Shown: positions 36,762 through 46,600 of the stretch, one piece after another
Layout: every line of letters begins with the position of its first letter
Numbering within the stretch: position 1 is the stretch's first letter
Assembly: GCA_003612405.1 (NCBI GenBank)
Contig: RAYR01000024.1
Coordinates: forward strand, 1 to 64,000
Source of the DNA: a bacterium 0.1xD8-71
GTDB taxonomy: Bacteria > Bacillota > Clostridia > Lachnospirales > Lachnospiraceae
Length of the DNA: 64,000 nt
Direction: 5' to 3'
Notes under the pieces: model-generated
The model's database searches: none
Told to the model about the DNA's origin: nothing
The model's input: the letters and a program-made list of their open reading frames with translations, nothing else
Made by a program: the position numbers and the translations under genes

Positions 36762-37168
36762 GATCTTCTCCATTTCTGTATCTGACAATCTGCCGCATCC
36801 TGTTTCCCATAATAATCCTGTAATGCTTTTTCAATCGCTTCTTTGGCCAGTACAGAACAATGTACTTTATGGGCCGGCAAACCGTCCAATGCCTCAACCA
36901 CCGCCTGATTGGTCAGGGCAAGTGCTTCTGAGACCGGTCTTTTCTTAATCAGTTCTGTGGCCATGGAACTGGAAGCTATGGCAGAAGCGCACCCAAAAGT
37001 CTCGAACCTGGCATCCTCAATGATATCATCTTCAATTTTCAGATAGATTTTCATAATATCGCCGCATTTAGCGTTTCCAACCTCGCCAACGCCGTCGGCA
37101 TTTTCAATAACACCTGTATTTCTTGGGTTGCGGAAATGATCCATAACTTTTTCACTATACAAAGCCAT
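36758..37168 (-). CDS. iscU: Fe-S cluster assembly scaffold IscU/NifU-like
   Basis: IscU receives sulfur from the cysteine desulfurase and builds Fe-S clusters. The three ligand cysteines are visible: GNAKCGD (C35), FGCASAIASSS and VHCSVLA. The N-terminus YSEKVMDHFRNPRN is characteristic. At 136 residues it is a simple IscU without a NifU C-terminal domain. It lies ten bases after iscS. Confidence 0.94.
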   Translation of the reverse strand: MALYSEKVMDHFRNPRNTGVIENADGVGEVGNAKCGDIMKIYLKIEDDIIEDARFETFGCASAIASSSMATELIKKRPVSEALALTNQAVVEALDGLPAHKVHCSVLAKEAIEKALQDYYGKQDAADCQIQKWRRS

Positions 37169-37178
37169 CGTATCAACC

Positions 37179-38369
37179 TCACTTAATCACAAATTCCTTT
37201 CTTCCGCTGACAAGATCATGCCAGACAGGAGAAAAGCTGCGCAGATAGGCAACTGCTTCTTTTACTGCCTCGACGGTATACGCTATCTGCTCTTCCGTAT
37301 TTTCCTCCGAAAGTGTCAGGCGAAGGGATCCATGCGCAATATCGTGTACTCTTCCGATGGCGAGCAGTACATGACTGGGATCAAGGGACCCCGAGGTACA
37401 GGCGGAACCGGAAGAAGCGCAGATGCCCTTATCATCGAGAAGCAACAAAAGGGATTCCCCTTCTATTCCCTCAAAACAGAAACTCACATTGCCGGGAAGC
37501 CGTTTCGCTGCGTCACCATTTAAAATTGCATGCGGAATCTGCCAAAGACCGGCGATAAGCTTATCCCGTAAGCTGCATAGACGCTTCGCGTTATCCTCCC
37601 TATGCGTACACGCTTCCTCAAGTGCCGCCGCCATTCCCACAATTGCCGGAATATTCTCGGTACCTGCCCGCCTTCCCCATTCCTGTGCACCGCCCTCAAT
37701 CAAAGGTGCCAATGGAACCCCTGCTCTTGCATAAAGAATTCCGATTCCTTTCGGGCCGTGAAATTTATGCGCAGAAAGAGACAGCATATCAATGTTCTGC
37801 TCCTCCACATTAATAGACAGATGTCCCGCCGCCTGTACCGCATCCGTATGGAACAAAACACCTTTTTCCCGGCATATCTTTCCAATTGCCTCTATCGGCT
37901 GGATCGTCCCGATCTCATTATTGGCATACATCACGCTGACAAGGCAGGTATCGTCACGAACAGCATCCGCCACCTGCTGCGGCAATACAATTCCGTTTTC
38001 ATGAACATCCAGCAGGGTAATCTCAAATCCTTCTTTTTCCAGTTTCTGTAAGGTATGCAGTACTGCATGGTGCTCAAATGCGGTGGAAATAATGTGCTTT
38101 CTGCCTTTCTTCTCCCCTGCCCGTGCAGCAGACAGAATTGCCTGATTATCCGCCTCGCTGCCGCCGGAAGTAAAAGTAATTTCCTTCGGGGAAGCACCGA
38201 TGCAGTCCGCAATCCGCCGCCTGGCCGTTATCAGCGCCTCGGCCGCTGCCTGGCCGGCCGAGTGAAGGCTGGACGGATTCCCATAGACGGTGTCCATATA
38301 GGGGAGCATGGCTTCCATCGCGGTGCTGCTCATTTTAGTTGTCGCCGCATTATCCAGATAAACTCTCAT
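37179..38369 (-). CDS. iscS: cysteine desulfurase (NifS/IscS)
   Basis: PLP enzyme that removes sulfur from cysteine for cluster assembly. Motifs: N-terminal YLDNAATTKM, TSGGSEADN, the PLP lysine in SAHKFHGPKGIG and the active-site Cys loop SSGSACTSGSLDPSHVL. I use the ATG at 38369; a GTG directly before it is an alternative. It is 12 bases after cysK and cotranscribed with iscU. It could equally be named nifS. Confidence 0.93.
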   Translation of the reverse strand: MRVYLDNAATTKMSSTAMEAMLPYMDTVYGNPSSLHSAGQAAAEALITARRRIADCIGASPKEITFTSGGSEADNQAILSAARAGEKKGRKHIISTAFEHHAVLHTLQKLEKEGFEITLLDVHENGIVLPQQVADAVRDDTCLVSVMYANNEIGTIQPIEAIGKICREKGVLFHTDAVQAAGHLSINVEEQNIDMLSLSAHKFHGPKGIGILYARAGVPLAPLIEGGAQEWGRRAGTENIPAIVGMAAALEEACTHREDNAKRLCSLRDKLIAGLWQIPHAILNGDAAKRLPGNVSFCFEGIEGESLLLLLDDKGICASSGSACTSGSLDPSHVLLAIGRVHDIAHGSLRLTLSEENTEEQIAYTVEAVKEAVAYLRSFSPVWHDLVSGRKEFVIK

Positions 38370-38381
38370 CACGTGACCTGC

Positions 38382-39314
38382 TTATTCTGCAAACAATGGT
38401 GTGGACAGATATCTGTCACCGGTATCCGGCAAAAGTGCCACAATGGTCTTCCCTTCATTTTCGGGACGTTTGGCAAGTTCGATGGCCGCAAAAGCTGCCG
38501 CGCCCGAAGAGATCCCCACAAGAACGCCTTCACGCTTACCAAGCAGCCTGCCTGTCGCAAACGCATCCTCATCGGAAACCGGAATGATTTCGTCATAAAT
38601 GTCCGTATTCAAAATATCCGGAACAAAGCCTGCGCCGATTCCCTGAATCTTATGGGAACCTGACACACCTGTGGAGAGTACCGCGGAAGACTCTGGTTCC
38701 ACTGCGACCACCTTGACGAAAGGATTCCTGGATTTCAGATATTCACCGACCCCCGTAATCGTGCCGCCCGTACCCACTCCTGCCACAAAGATATCTACTT
38801 TACCGTCAGTATCCTCATAAATCTCAGGGCCGGTACTTTCTTTGTGCGCCTTCGGATTCGCCGGGTTGACAAACTGTCCGGGAATAAAACTGTCCGGGAT
38901 TTCCCTGGCCAGTTCATCCGCCTTTTCGATAGCACCCTTCATGCCCTTGGCGCCTTCGCTGAGTACCAGTTCGGCACCATAAGCCTTCATAAGCTGCCGG
39001 CGTTCCACCGACATGGTCTCCGGCATGACAATGATGATCCGATAACCCCTGGCCGCAGCTACAGCCGCAAGACCGATACCGGTATTCCCGGAAGTGGGCT
39101 CAATGATAACGGAGTCGGGTTTCAATCTGCCGCTTCTTTCCGCCTCGTCAAGCATTTCCCTGGCAACGCGGTCTTTTACAGATCCCGCCGGGTTAAAGTA
39201 TTCCAGTTTTGCGAGCACTTTCGCTTTCAGATCATATGCTTTCTCAATATGCGTCAGCTCCAAAAGGGGCGTTTTGCCAATCAGCTGATCGGCCGATGTA
39301 TAAATATTTGACAT
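38382..39314 (-). CDS. cysK: cysteine synthase (O-acetylserine sulfhydrylase)
   Basis: PLP enzyme making cysteine from O-acetylserine and sulfide. Motifs: [12 protein letters not shown] with the PLP lysine, [12 protein letters not shown] and [14 protein letters not shown]. Length is about 310, as for CysK. The ATG at 39314 has GGGAGG seven bases upstream, so the few codons before it are not used. It starts four bases after the metY stop. Confidence 0.95.
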   Translation of the reverse strand: MSNIYTSADQLIGKTPLLELTHIEKAYDLKAKVLAKLEYFNPAGSVKDRVAREMLDEAERSGRLKPDSVIIEPTSGNTGIGLAAVAAARGYRIIIVMPETMSVERRQLMKAYGAELVLSEGAKGMKGAIEKADELAREIPDSFIPGQFVNPANPKAHKESTGPEIYEDTDGKVDIFVAGVGTGGTITGVGEYLKSRNPFVKVVAVEPESSAVLSTGVSGSHKIQGIGAGFVPDILNTDIYDEIIPVSDEDAFATGRLLGKREGVLVGISSGAAAFAAIELAKRPENEGKTIVALLPDTGDRYLSTPLFAE

Positions 39315-39318
39315 GATA

Positions 39319-40614
39319 CTACCTCCCAATTAATTTTACCGCATCAAAACCGTTTTGCAAATCTGCAATAATGTCGTCGATATGCTCTGTACCTATGGAA
39401 AGCCGGATGGTATTTTGCTTAATTCCCTGGTCTTCCAGTTCTTCCTCCGTCAGCTGGCTGTGGGTCGTGGTCGCCGGATGAATCACCAGGCTCTTCACAT
39501 CGGCCACATTGGCAAGCAGTGAGAAAATCTTAAGACTGTCGATAAACTTATGCGCTTCTTTCACACCGCCCTTAATCTCAAACGTAAAGATAGACGCCCC
39601 GCCATTCGGGAAATATTTCTGATACAAGGCATGATCGGGATGGTCGGGCAAGGAAGGATGATTGACCTTCTCCACCTGCGGATGGCTTTCCAGAAACGCT
39701 ACCACCTTCTTCGTGTTTTCGGCATGCCGTTCCAGACGAAGCGACAGCGTTTCTATCCCCTGCAAAAGCAGGAAAGCCGCAAAGGGAGAGATGGTCGCCC
39801 CTGTATCACGAAGCAAAATCGCCCGAATATACGTTACAAATGCCGCCGGACCCACTGCTTTGACAAAAGATACGCCGTGATAACTGGGGTTGGATTCGGC
39901 AATGGCCGGGTATCTGCCGGATGCCGCCCAGTCAAATTGACCGGAATCCACAATGATACCGCCAAGGGTTGTGCCATGACCGCCCAGAAACTTGGTGGCC
40001 GAATGTACCACAATATCCGCACCGTGTTCAATCGGGCGCAGCAGATAAGGCGTACCGAAAGTATTGTCCACCACTAGCGGCAGACCATGCTTATGTGCCA
40101 GAACCGCCAATGCGTCAATGTCCGGGATATCGCTGTTGGGATTGCCGAGGGTTTCAATATAGATTGCTCTGGTATTCTCCTGAATGGCCGCTTCAACCTC
40201 GGCCAGATCATGGATATTGACAAAGCTTGCCGTGATGCCAAAGGCAGGAAGCGTATGTGCCAGCAGATTATAGCTGCCTCCGTAAATTGTCTTCTGGGCA
40301 ACGAAATGACCGCCGTTTTGTCCCAATGCCTCCAGAGTATATGTAATGGCTGCCGCACCGGAAGCAAGCGCCAGGGCAGCTACACCGCCTTCCAGAGCCG
40401 CCACACGCTGTTCCAGTACATCCTGTGTGGAATTGGTCAGCCTGCCATAGATGTTTCCGGCATCGGCCAGACCAAACCGGGCCGCCGCATGGGCGGAATC
40501 CTTAAACACATAAGAAGTGGTCGCATAAATGGGAACCGCCCGGGCGTCGCTTGCCGGATCCGGATTCTCCTGCCCCACATGAATCTGTAATGTTTCAAAT
40601 TTATAATCAGACAT
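39319..40614 (-). CDS. metY: O-acetylhomoserine sulfhydrylase (aminocarboxypropyltransferase)
   Basis: PLP enzyme of the Cys/Met metabolism family that uses sulfide to convert O-acetylhomoserine to homocysteine. Family motifs: [10 protein letters not shown] at the N-terminus, PLP lysine in [13 protein letters not shown], and the longer length (431) typical of MetY rather than MetB/MetC (about 380). GAGGAG lies eight bases before the ATG. First gene of the sulfur operon. Confidence 0.93.
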   Translation of the reverse strand: MSDYKFETLQIHVGQENPDPASDARAVPIYATTSYVFKDSAHAAARFGLADAGNIYGRLTNSTQDVLEQRVAALEGGVAALALASGAAAITYTLEALGQNGGHFVAQKTIYGGSYNLLAHTLPAFGITASFVNIHDLAEVEAAIQENTRAIYIETLGNPNSDIPDIDALAVLAHKHGLPLVVDNTFGTPYLLRPIEHGADIVVHSATKFLGGHGTTLGGIIVDSGQFDWAASGRYPAIAESNPSYHGVSFVKAVGPAAFVTYIRAILLRDTGATISPFAAFLLLQGIETLSLRLERHAENTKKVVAFLESHPQVEKVNHPSLPDHPDHALYQKYFPNGGASIFTFEIKGGVKEAHKFIDSLKIFSLLANVADVKSLVIHPATTTHSQLTEEELEDQGIKQNTIRLSIGTEHIDDIIADLQNGFDAVKLIGR

Positions 40615-40790
40615 AATGTTTTCTCCTCTCATTCTGAACGTGAAATGTTAATGATCACCGGTTGCAAATGCAGATCCAACATCGCCACATTCGTCCAAAA
40701 CGAAAGTTTTCTCTGAGAAGCTTTTCAAGATAATACTGCATACGTCAATTTCCTTCCTGTAAAGTAATGACCCTTTTTTGTAGGATTTGT

Positions 40791-40817
40791 TAAAACCTAC
40801 CATTTAGGTTGGTTTTA
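40791..40817 (-). promoter_or_regulatory. palindromic operator at the metY start of transcription
   Basis: TAAAACCTACC-ATTTA-GGTTGGTTTTA: 11-base half sites with one mismatch, overlapping the predicted transcription start. A partial repeat (GTAGG...CCTAC at 40781-40800) adjoins it. The likely ligand is the Rrf2 regulator encoded at the end of the same operon; this is inference. Confidence 0.65.
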
Positions 40818-40845
40818 GTATAAGACGTATTCTGCGTTTTGTCAA
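40817..40845 (-). promoter_or_regulatory. promoter of the metY-cysK-iscS-iscU-rrf2 operon
   Basis: Minus strand TTGACA, 17-base spacer, TATACT. The leader of about 195 bases before metY contains no SAM riboswitch or T-box that I can recognise. Confidence 0.8.
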
Positions 40846-40908
40846 CAGACAATTTTTATTTCTCAAAGTTTCCGGACTAATCCAATTATCAATCTATTAA
40901 AATTCAGT

Positions 40909-41970
40909 TCACTTAAAGATACTCTCATAATCATAACTACTATAGAAATCCCTGATATCCTTGAGATAATTCCTGTAATTCTCCTCCGTCAGCTCATGCT
41001 CCCCTTCTTTCATCCAAATCAAAATCTGGCTGCTTATATTTCCTGTATAATGCGCTTCGTCCACATAATTGTTCAGATTGCATATTAATTCGTGGTTATT
41101 AAAAAAGGAAAAAAGCCGCACGTTATCATACCGAAGCATCTGTTCAATCACATACTGCTCCATATCGATTCTGCGCATCAATACATCTTCCCCGCTCTGG
41201 TTCAGACTGTCCCACCAACAAATACTATACGGCGGAAAGAAGATATAAAAAGTCACATTCGGATTATCTTCAATCACAGACAAAACATTTTCATCAAGAC
41301 TTTCTTTCATTGTATTAAAAAGATCCGCCGTTTCTGTCTGCCCGGCTTCTTTTTCCCCTTTGGCCGGTCGTTCATACTGTTTGAGGACATTCTCCCTGCC
41401 CATGGAATTATTCGTTGCCGTATAGTCGTCAAACCGATCTGCCGGCTCCTTTTTCATAGTACGGATTATTTCGGGAATCACATCATTCCACCATATTTCT
41501 TTATTATATAAATAATTTGTATCATTCCACCATATATCGTCAAAGAGATACTCCGGGTATTCTTCATACCCCTCCCAATTCTCGTCTGCAATAAGCCACA
41601 TGGTATCCACACCCCAGATTACAAGATCCAGATTCTCATTGGCATCTATTGCCGTTGCAAGACTGTTTCCTATTCTTTTGAAGCCTTCTCCATGATAAGT
41701 GAGCCTGACAAACTCTTTGTCAAACAGCTTATCCGCCTCCCGGGTCTTAAAATCTCTTGTCATGGAAGTTCCCGTTATCACAGCATTGTATTTAAAATGC
41801 TTTGACACACCATCATTGACATAAAAAACATCTTCCAAGGAATAAGAAAGTCCCTTTATAGGCGCATGGTAATGAAAATACGGATCCACGATCACTACCA
41901 CTGCTCCTATAAACAGCATGACAGCCACATATAATACTATAAATGAAACGGCCCATTTCTTCCTGTTCAT
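40909..41970 (-). CDS. membrane-anchored SGNH-like protein, partner of MBOAT copy 2
   Basis: A protein of about 353 residues homologous to the one at 20420. It has an N-terminal TM helix (about 7-28), the conserved DPYFHYHAPIKG segment, the nucleophile-type serine in VITGTSMTRDF, FFPPYSICWWD, and the C-terminal D-x2-H in VDEAHYTG. The ATG at 41970 has GGTGG upstream and lies 14 bases after the MBOAT stop. A long in-frame extension into the MBOAT gene is not real. In the present G10 state its expression may fall through polarity. Confidence 0.8.
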   Translation of the reverse strand: MNRKKWAVSFIVLYVAVMLFIGAVVVIVDPYFHYHAPIKGLSYSLEDVFYVNDGVSKHFKYNAVITGTSMTRDFKTREADKLFDKEFVRLTYHGEGFKRIGNSLATAIDANENLDLVIWGVDTMWLIADENWEGYEEYPEYLFDDIWWNDTNYLYNKEIWWNDVIPEIIRTMKKEPADRFDDYTATNNSMGRENVLKQYERPAKGEKEAGQTETADLFNTMKESLDENVLSVIEDNPNVTFYIFFPPYSICWWDSLNQSGEDVLMRRIDMEQYVIEQMLRYDNVRLFSFFNNHELICNLNNYVDEAHYTGNISSQILIWMKEGEHELTEENYRNYLKDIRDFYSSYDYESIFK

Positions 41971-41984
41971 TTCATCCACCTGCC

Positions 41985-43428
41985 TTAAAATAATGAATAT
42001 ACGAAAGTGGTGACCCCTGATAAAGAAAGTATGCTCACCACAGCAACCACCCACACCCACACGCATGACAGGAACGAATATTTCATGTTTTTGGCCCGCT
42101 CCTGCACATTGTCGCATTTCAGTACGGCAAAAAGGATAACTGCCGAAAATATGACTGCATACAGCCAGTCCGGACACGACAGATTCTCTGCTACAACCGG
42201 TCTGAAACAGACACTTATCTCATCCCTTAACTTTCCCCAGTCGTTTTTCATCAATACGCCCATCATCTGTTTAAAAACCGTAAAGGATTGGGCACGAAAC
42301 AATATCCATGTAAAATTAACGAAAAGCAATGTTATGCTTTTATTCAAAAAGGAGGGGATTCTGTCAAACACTTTCCGGAAATGCTTGGTAAATACCATAA
42401 AACAGCCATGCATCCCTCCCCAGAGCACAAATGTCCAGCTTGCCCCATGCCACAATCCGCTGCAAATAAAAACAAGCAATGTATTTACATAGGCACGCGC
42501 CCTTCCTTTCCGGTTTCCTCCAAGCGGAATATACAGATACTTTGTCAAAAAACCGGTCAGGGTCATATGCCACCGTTTCCAAAATTCCACAATAGTATCC
42601 GCTTGATATGGGGAATTAAAATTGAATGGCAGATCCAGCTGTAACATCCTGCTGATTCCGATTGCCATATCACTATATCCGCTGAAATCAAAATAAATCT
42701 GCATGGTATAAGCCAGGCTGACAAAGACTGCACTGGTAGAATTAAGGGCGTCTATATTAGCATACCCCCAGTCAACTGCACTGCCAAACACATCTGCTAT
42801 CAGCACCTTTTTGCCAAGTCCCATGACAAACATATAGATACCTGCCGAAAACTTATCCCAATCCATTTTCCGGTCTGCCTGTAACAAGGGCAGGAAATCA
42901 CTGTGTCGGATAATCGGGCCTGACGATACATGGGGAAAATAAGAAATAAACAGTATATAATCTGGAAAACTGCATGAAGATATTTCCTGGCGGCTGGCAT
43001 CCACCAAAAATGCAATCTGCTGAAATGTAATAAAACTGATTCCTAACGGAGCAAGTATTTCCCGAACTGCCAGTTTCGAGTCAAATAACAGATTAGAACT
43101 GTCAACTAAAAAATTGTAGTACTTAAAGTATATCAACAACACAAGGTTACAGATAATTCCTATCCCTAATAAATATTTACCCCCCCCCCTCTCTCAGGAG
43201 CCTATGTCTGCTGCACACTTTCAACCCGTAAAACACCCCATAATTCAATAAAATACTAATCAATAAGACAATGGATGTCTCCCATCCGGCGCTCACATAA
43301 AAAACAACAGAAGCCGTCAGCAGAAAAATAGAAACTGATCTGCTCCCCTTTCGGAAAAAACACAAATAATAGCCTGCAAGCACTGCCGGCAGAAAGAAAA
43401 GAATAAAGACATAAGAATTAAAAGCCAT
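41985..43428 (-). CDS. MBOAT O-acyltransferase (AlgI-like), copy 2, frameshifted at a G10 tract
   Basis: The first part (43428-43177, 83 residues) ends LLREGGG-stop at a run of ten G residues. The rest of the protein (IYFKYYNFLVD..., to 41985) is in another frame. Removing one G gives GGGKYLLGIGIICNLVLLIYFKYY and so on for a 480-residue product. It aligns through the junction with copy 1 (AGKVLMVFGI...FYFKYYDFF). Catalytic features are intact downstream: FDFSGYSDMAIGIS, EFWKRWHMTL, SGLWHGASWTF. I interpret it as a phase-variable gene in the OFF state; a homopolymer sequencing error is the main alternative. Confidence 0.85.
43180..43189 (-). repeat. homopolymeric G10 tract (C10 on plus strand)
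   Basis: Ten consecutive G residues on the coding strand within the MBOAT gene, followed at once by an in-frame TAA. Nine (or twelve) Gs would keep the gene open. It is the longest G/C homopolymer I noticed in the window. Confidence 0.9.
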
Positions 43429-43480
43429 GATATTGTCCTTTTGTACCTGTCCAGTTAAATCCCATCAAGTTTCACTGATT

Positions 43481-43509
43481 ATTATATTGTGTGTCTGTAA
43501 AATATGCAA
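43481..43509 (-). promoter_or_regulatory. promoter of the MBOAT/SGNH pair 2 operon
   Basis: Minus strand TTGCAT, 17-base spacer, TATAAT, about 50 bases before the MBOAT start, which has AAAGGA as its ribosome site. Confidence 0.75.
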
Positions 43510-43522
43510 GCGGCACTCTTAA

Positions 43523-43561
43523 CAAAACGGCCTCAAAATGGTCACTCCCACTTCAAGGCCG
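43523..43561 (-). terminator. purL terminator
   Basis: A 14-pair stem with three G-U pairs (43528-43541/43548-43561) followed by TTTTGTT on the minus strand. Confidence 0.75.
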
Positions 43562-43613
43562 TCCCTGTTTCCTATCCCTTTTATCCCAATCTTTACTTAC
43601 GGGATCACTCAGA

Positions 43614-46600
43614 TCACTGGAAATACTTCACACCACTCTCAAATATCTTCATATCCTGCTCGCCGTAGATATTCACCGCCACGGCCTCTCCTCTTCTCTC
43701 TGCGTGCGCCATCTTGCCTAAGATACGCCCATCCGGAGAAGTGATTCCTTCGATGGATGCATAGGAACCATTGATGTTCCACTCTTCATCCATGGACACG
43801 TTTCCTTCCGGATCCGCATACTGGGTGGCTACCTGACCACTTGCAAACAGATTGTCAATCCATTCCTTCGGCGCCACAAAACGTCCCTCACCATGGGAAG
43901 CCGGATTCACATAAACCTGTCCGTTCTCTGCCCCTGCAAGCCATGGGGATTTATTGGACACCACTTTCAGATATACCATCTTGGAAATGTGACGGTTTAC
44001 GGTATTGAAAGTCAATGTGGGAGAGTCCTCCTTCTGTCCCACAATCTCACCATAAGGCACAAGCCCCAGCTTGATCAGTGCCTGGAAACCGTTACAGATG
44101 CCCAGTGCCAGACCGTCCCTTTCATTTATCAGTTTCATGACGGCTTCTTTGATCTTCTCATTCTGGAAAGCTGTGGCAAAGAACTTCGCGGAACCGTCCG
44201 GCTCGTCACCTGCGGAAAAACCGCCCGGAAACATAATGATCTGGGCCTGGCTGATGGCCTTGTCAAAGGCATCCACGCTCTGTCTGATATCCTCCGCTGT
44301 CATATTCTTAAAGACTTTGACGTTCACATCCGCACCTGCTGCCGCAAAGGCCTTGGCACTGTCATACTCACAGTTGGTACCCGGGAATACCGGAATAAAA
44401 ACAGTCGGTCTTGCCACTTTATGCCTGCACACATAAATATTGTCTGTGTGGTATACATCAGATTGCACCGCACTCTTATCTTTCTCTGCGGTGTAAGGAA
44501 ATACCTTATCCAGCCTGGAAGTCCATGCCTCCAGTGCTTCCTCCTGAGTCAGTTTCATGGAGCCATAGCTGAATACGCCGTCAGCGGTCACCGTACCGAT
44601 TTCCTCAAAGTCGATATCCAGGGCCTGTAACTTATGCACTTCCTCCGCCGGTACTTCCGCCACGATGTCACCGATACCGTTATCAAACAGTGCTTCTTTC
44701 TTATAAGAGGAATCAATGGCTACACCAAGACCATTCCCAAAAGCCATCTTGCTGATTGCCGCCGTTACGCCTTTAGCATCCAGCGCATAAGCCGCCACAA
44801 TCTTTCTCTGCATGGTCTGTGCCGTGACATGCCCGTATGTCTTTGTCACCGTTTCTTCTGACATCAATGTCATAATCTGGTCATAGATTTCCATTACCTT
44901 ATCATAAACCGGCAGATCATATTCATCTTTCGGGATACGGAACCGTATTAACCTGTCTCCCGGATATTTTAACTCCGGCGTCACGATATGACCACTCTTA
45001 CTAACATCCACCGCAAAAGATACCAGCGTGGGCGGTACATCAATATCATTGAACGTGCCGGACATGGAATCTTTGCCGCCGATGGAAGGCAGTCCGTACT
45101 TCATCTGCGCCTCATAAGCCCCCAGAAGCGCCGCAAAAGGCTGGCTCCAACGGGAAGCCTCCTCGCTCATGCGTCTGAAATACTCCTGGAACGTGAAACG
45201 GATTGTCCTGTAGTCTCCGCCGTTCGCCACAATCTTTGCCATGGACTCGGTCACTGCATAGACCGCTCCATGATAAGGGCTCCAGCTTGACAGGTAGGGA
45301 TCGAAGCCATAACTCATTATGGTCACCGTATCTGTTTTGCCCTGCAATACAGGAAGTTTCGCCACCATGGCCTGGGTCTCCGTCAGCTGATACTTACCGC
45401 CATAAGGCATATACACACTGCCGGCGCCGATAGAAGCATCAAACATCTCCACCAGCCCCTTCTGGGAGCATACGTTCAAGTCATTTAACAGGGCAGTCCA
45501 TGCCCCCTTTACATCATTATCTTTTAATGCTTCCGCCACTGCCGGCGTTGCAATCTTCTTAAAATAGTTCTCCTTGTCATCCGGCATATCCACCGCCACA
45601 TTGGTTTCCTGATGGGCGCCGTTGGTATCCAGAAACGCTCTGGACAGGTTCACGATTTCCTTACCGCGCCACTTAAGAACCAGGCGGGGTTCTTTCGTCA
45701 CTACCGCCACAGGCACTGCCTCTAAGTTCTCCTCCGACGCATAAGCTAAGAAGGTATCCACGTCGCCGGGTGACACTACCACTGCCATACGCTCCTGGGA
45801 TTCGGAAATGGCAAGCTCCGTACCATCCAGACCCGCATATTTCTTCGGCACCTTATCCAGATCCACCACCAGGCCGTCCGCCAGTTCTCCGATAGCCACG
45901 GACACGCCGCCCGCACCGAAGTCATTACATTTCTTGATCAGCCGGCTCACTTCTTCCCGCCGGAATAAGCGCTGAATTTTTCTCTCCGTAGGCGCGTTCC
46001 CTTTCTGCACTTCCGCACCGCAGGTATCAATGGAGCTCTCCGTATGCACCTTGGAAGATCCTGTAGCCCCGCCGCAGCCGTCACGGCCCGTCCTGCCGCC
46101 CAGGAGGATAATGATATCGTCCGGATCAGAAGTCTCCCGGATTACGTTCTTTCTGGGCGCCGCTCCCATGACAGCGCCAATCTCCATACGTTTTGCCACA
46201 TAATTAGGGTGATAAATTTCCTTCACCAGGCCGGTAGCAAGACCGATCTGGTTGCCGTAGGACGAATAACCGTCCGCAGCGCCCCGCACCAGTTTCTTCT
46301 GCGGCAGTTTGCCCTTTAAAGTATCCGCCACAGGCACCGTGGGATCCGCCGCACCTGTTACACGCATTGCCTGATAGACATAGCCTCTGCCGGAAAGGGG
46401 ATCGCGGATGGCACCGCCAAGACAGGTCGCCGCACCGCCAAAGGGCTCAATCTCCGTAGGGTGGTTGTGCGTCTCATTTTTGAAAAAGACAAGCCACTCC
46501 TCCTTGACCGGGCCATCGCCATAATCCATCTCCACCGGCACCACCACGGAGCAGGCATTGATCTCGTCAGACTCCTCCATATCATTAAGCTTACCGTCTT

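Noticed and set aside
40622..40810. Possible SAM riboswitch in the metY leader
   Set aside because: None of the conserved SAM-I core sequences are present; only small hairpins are seen.
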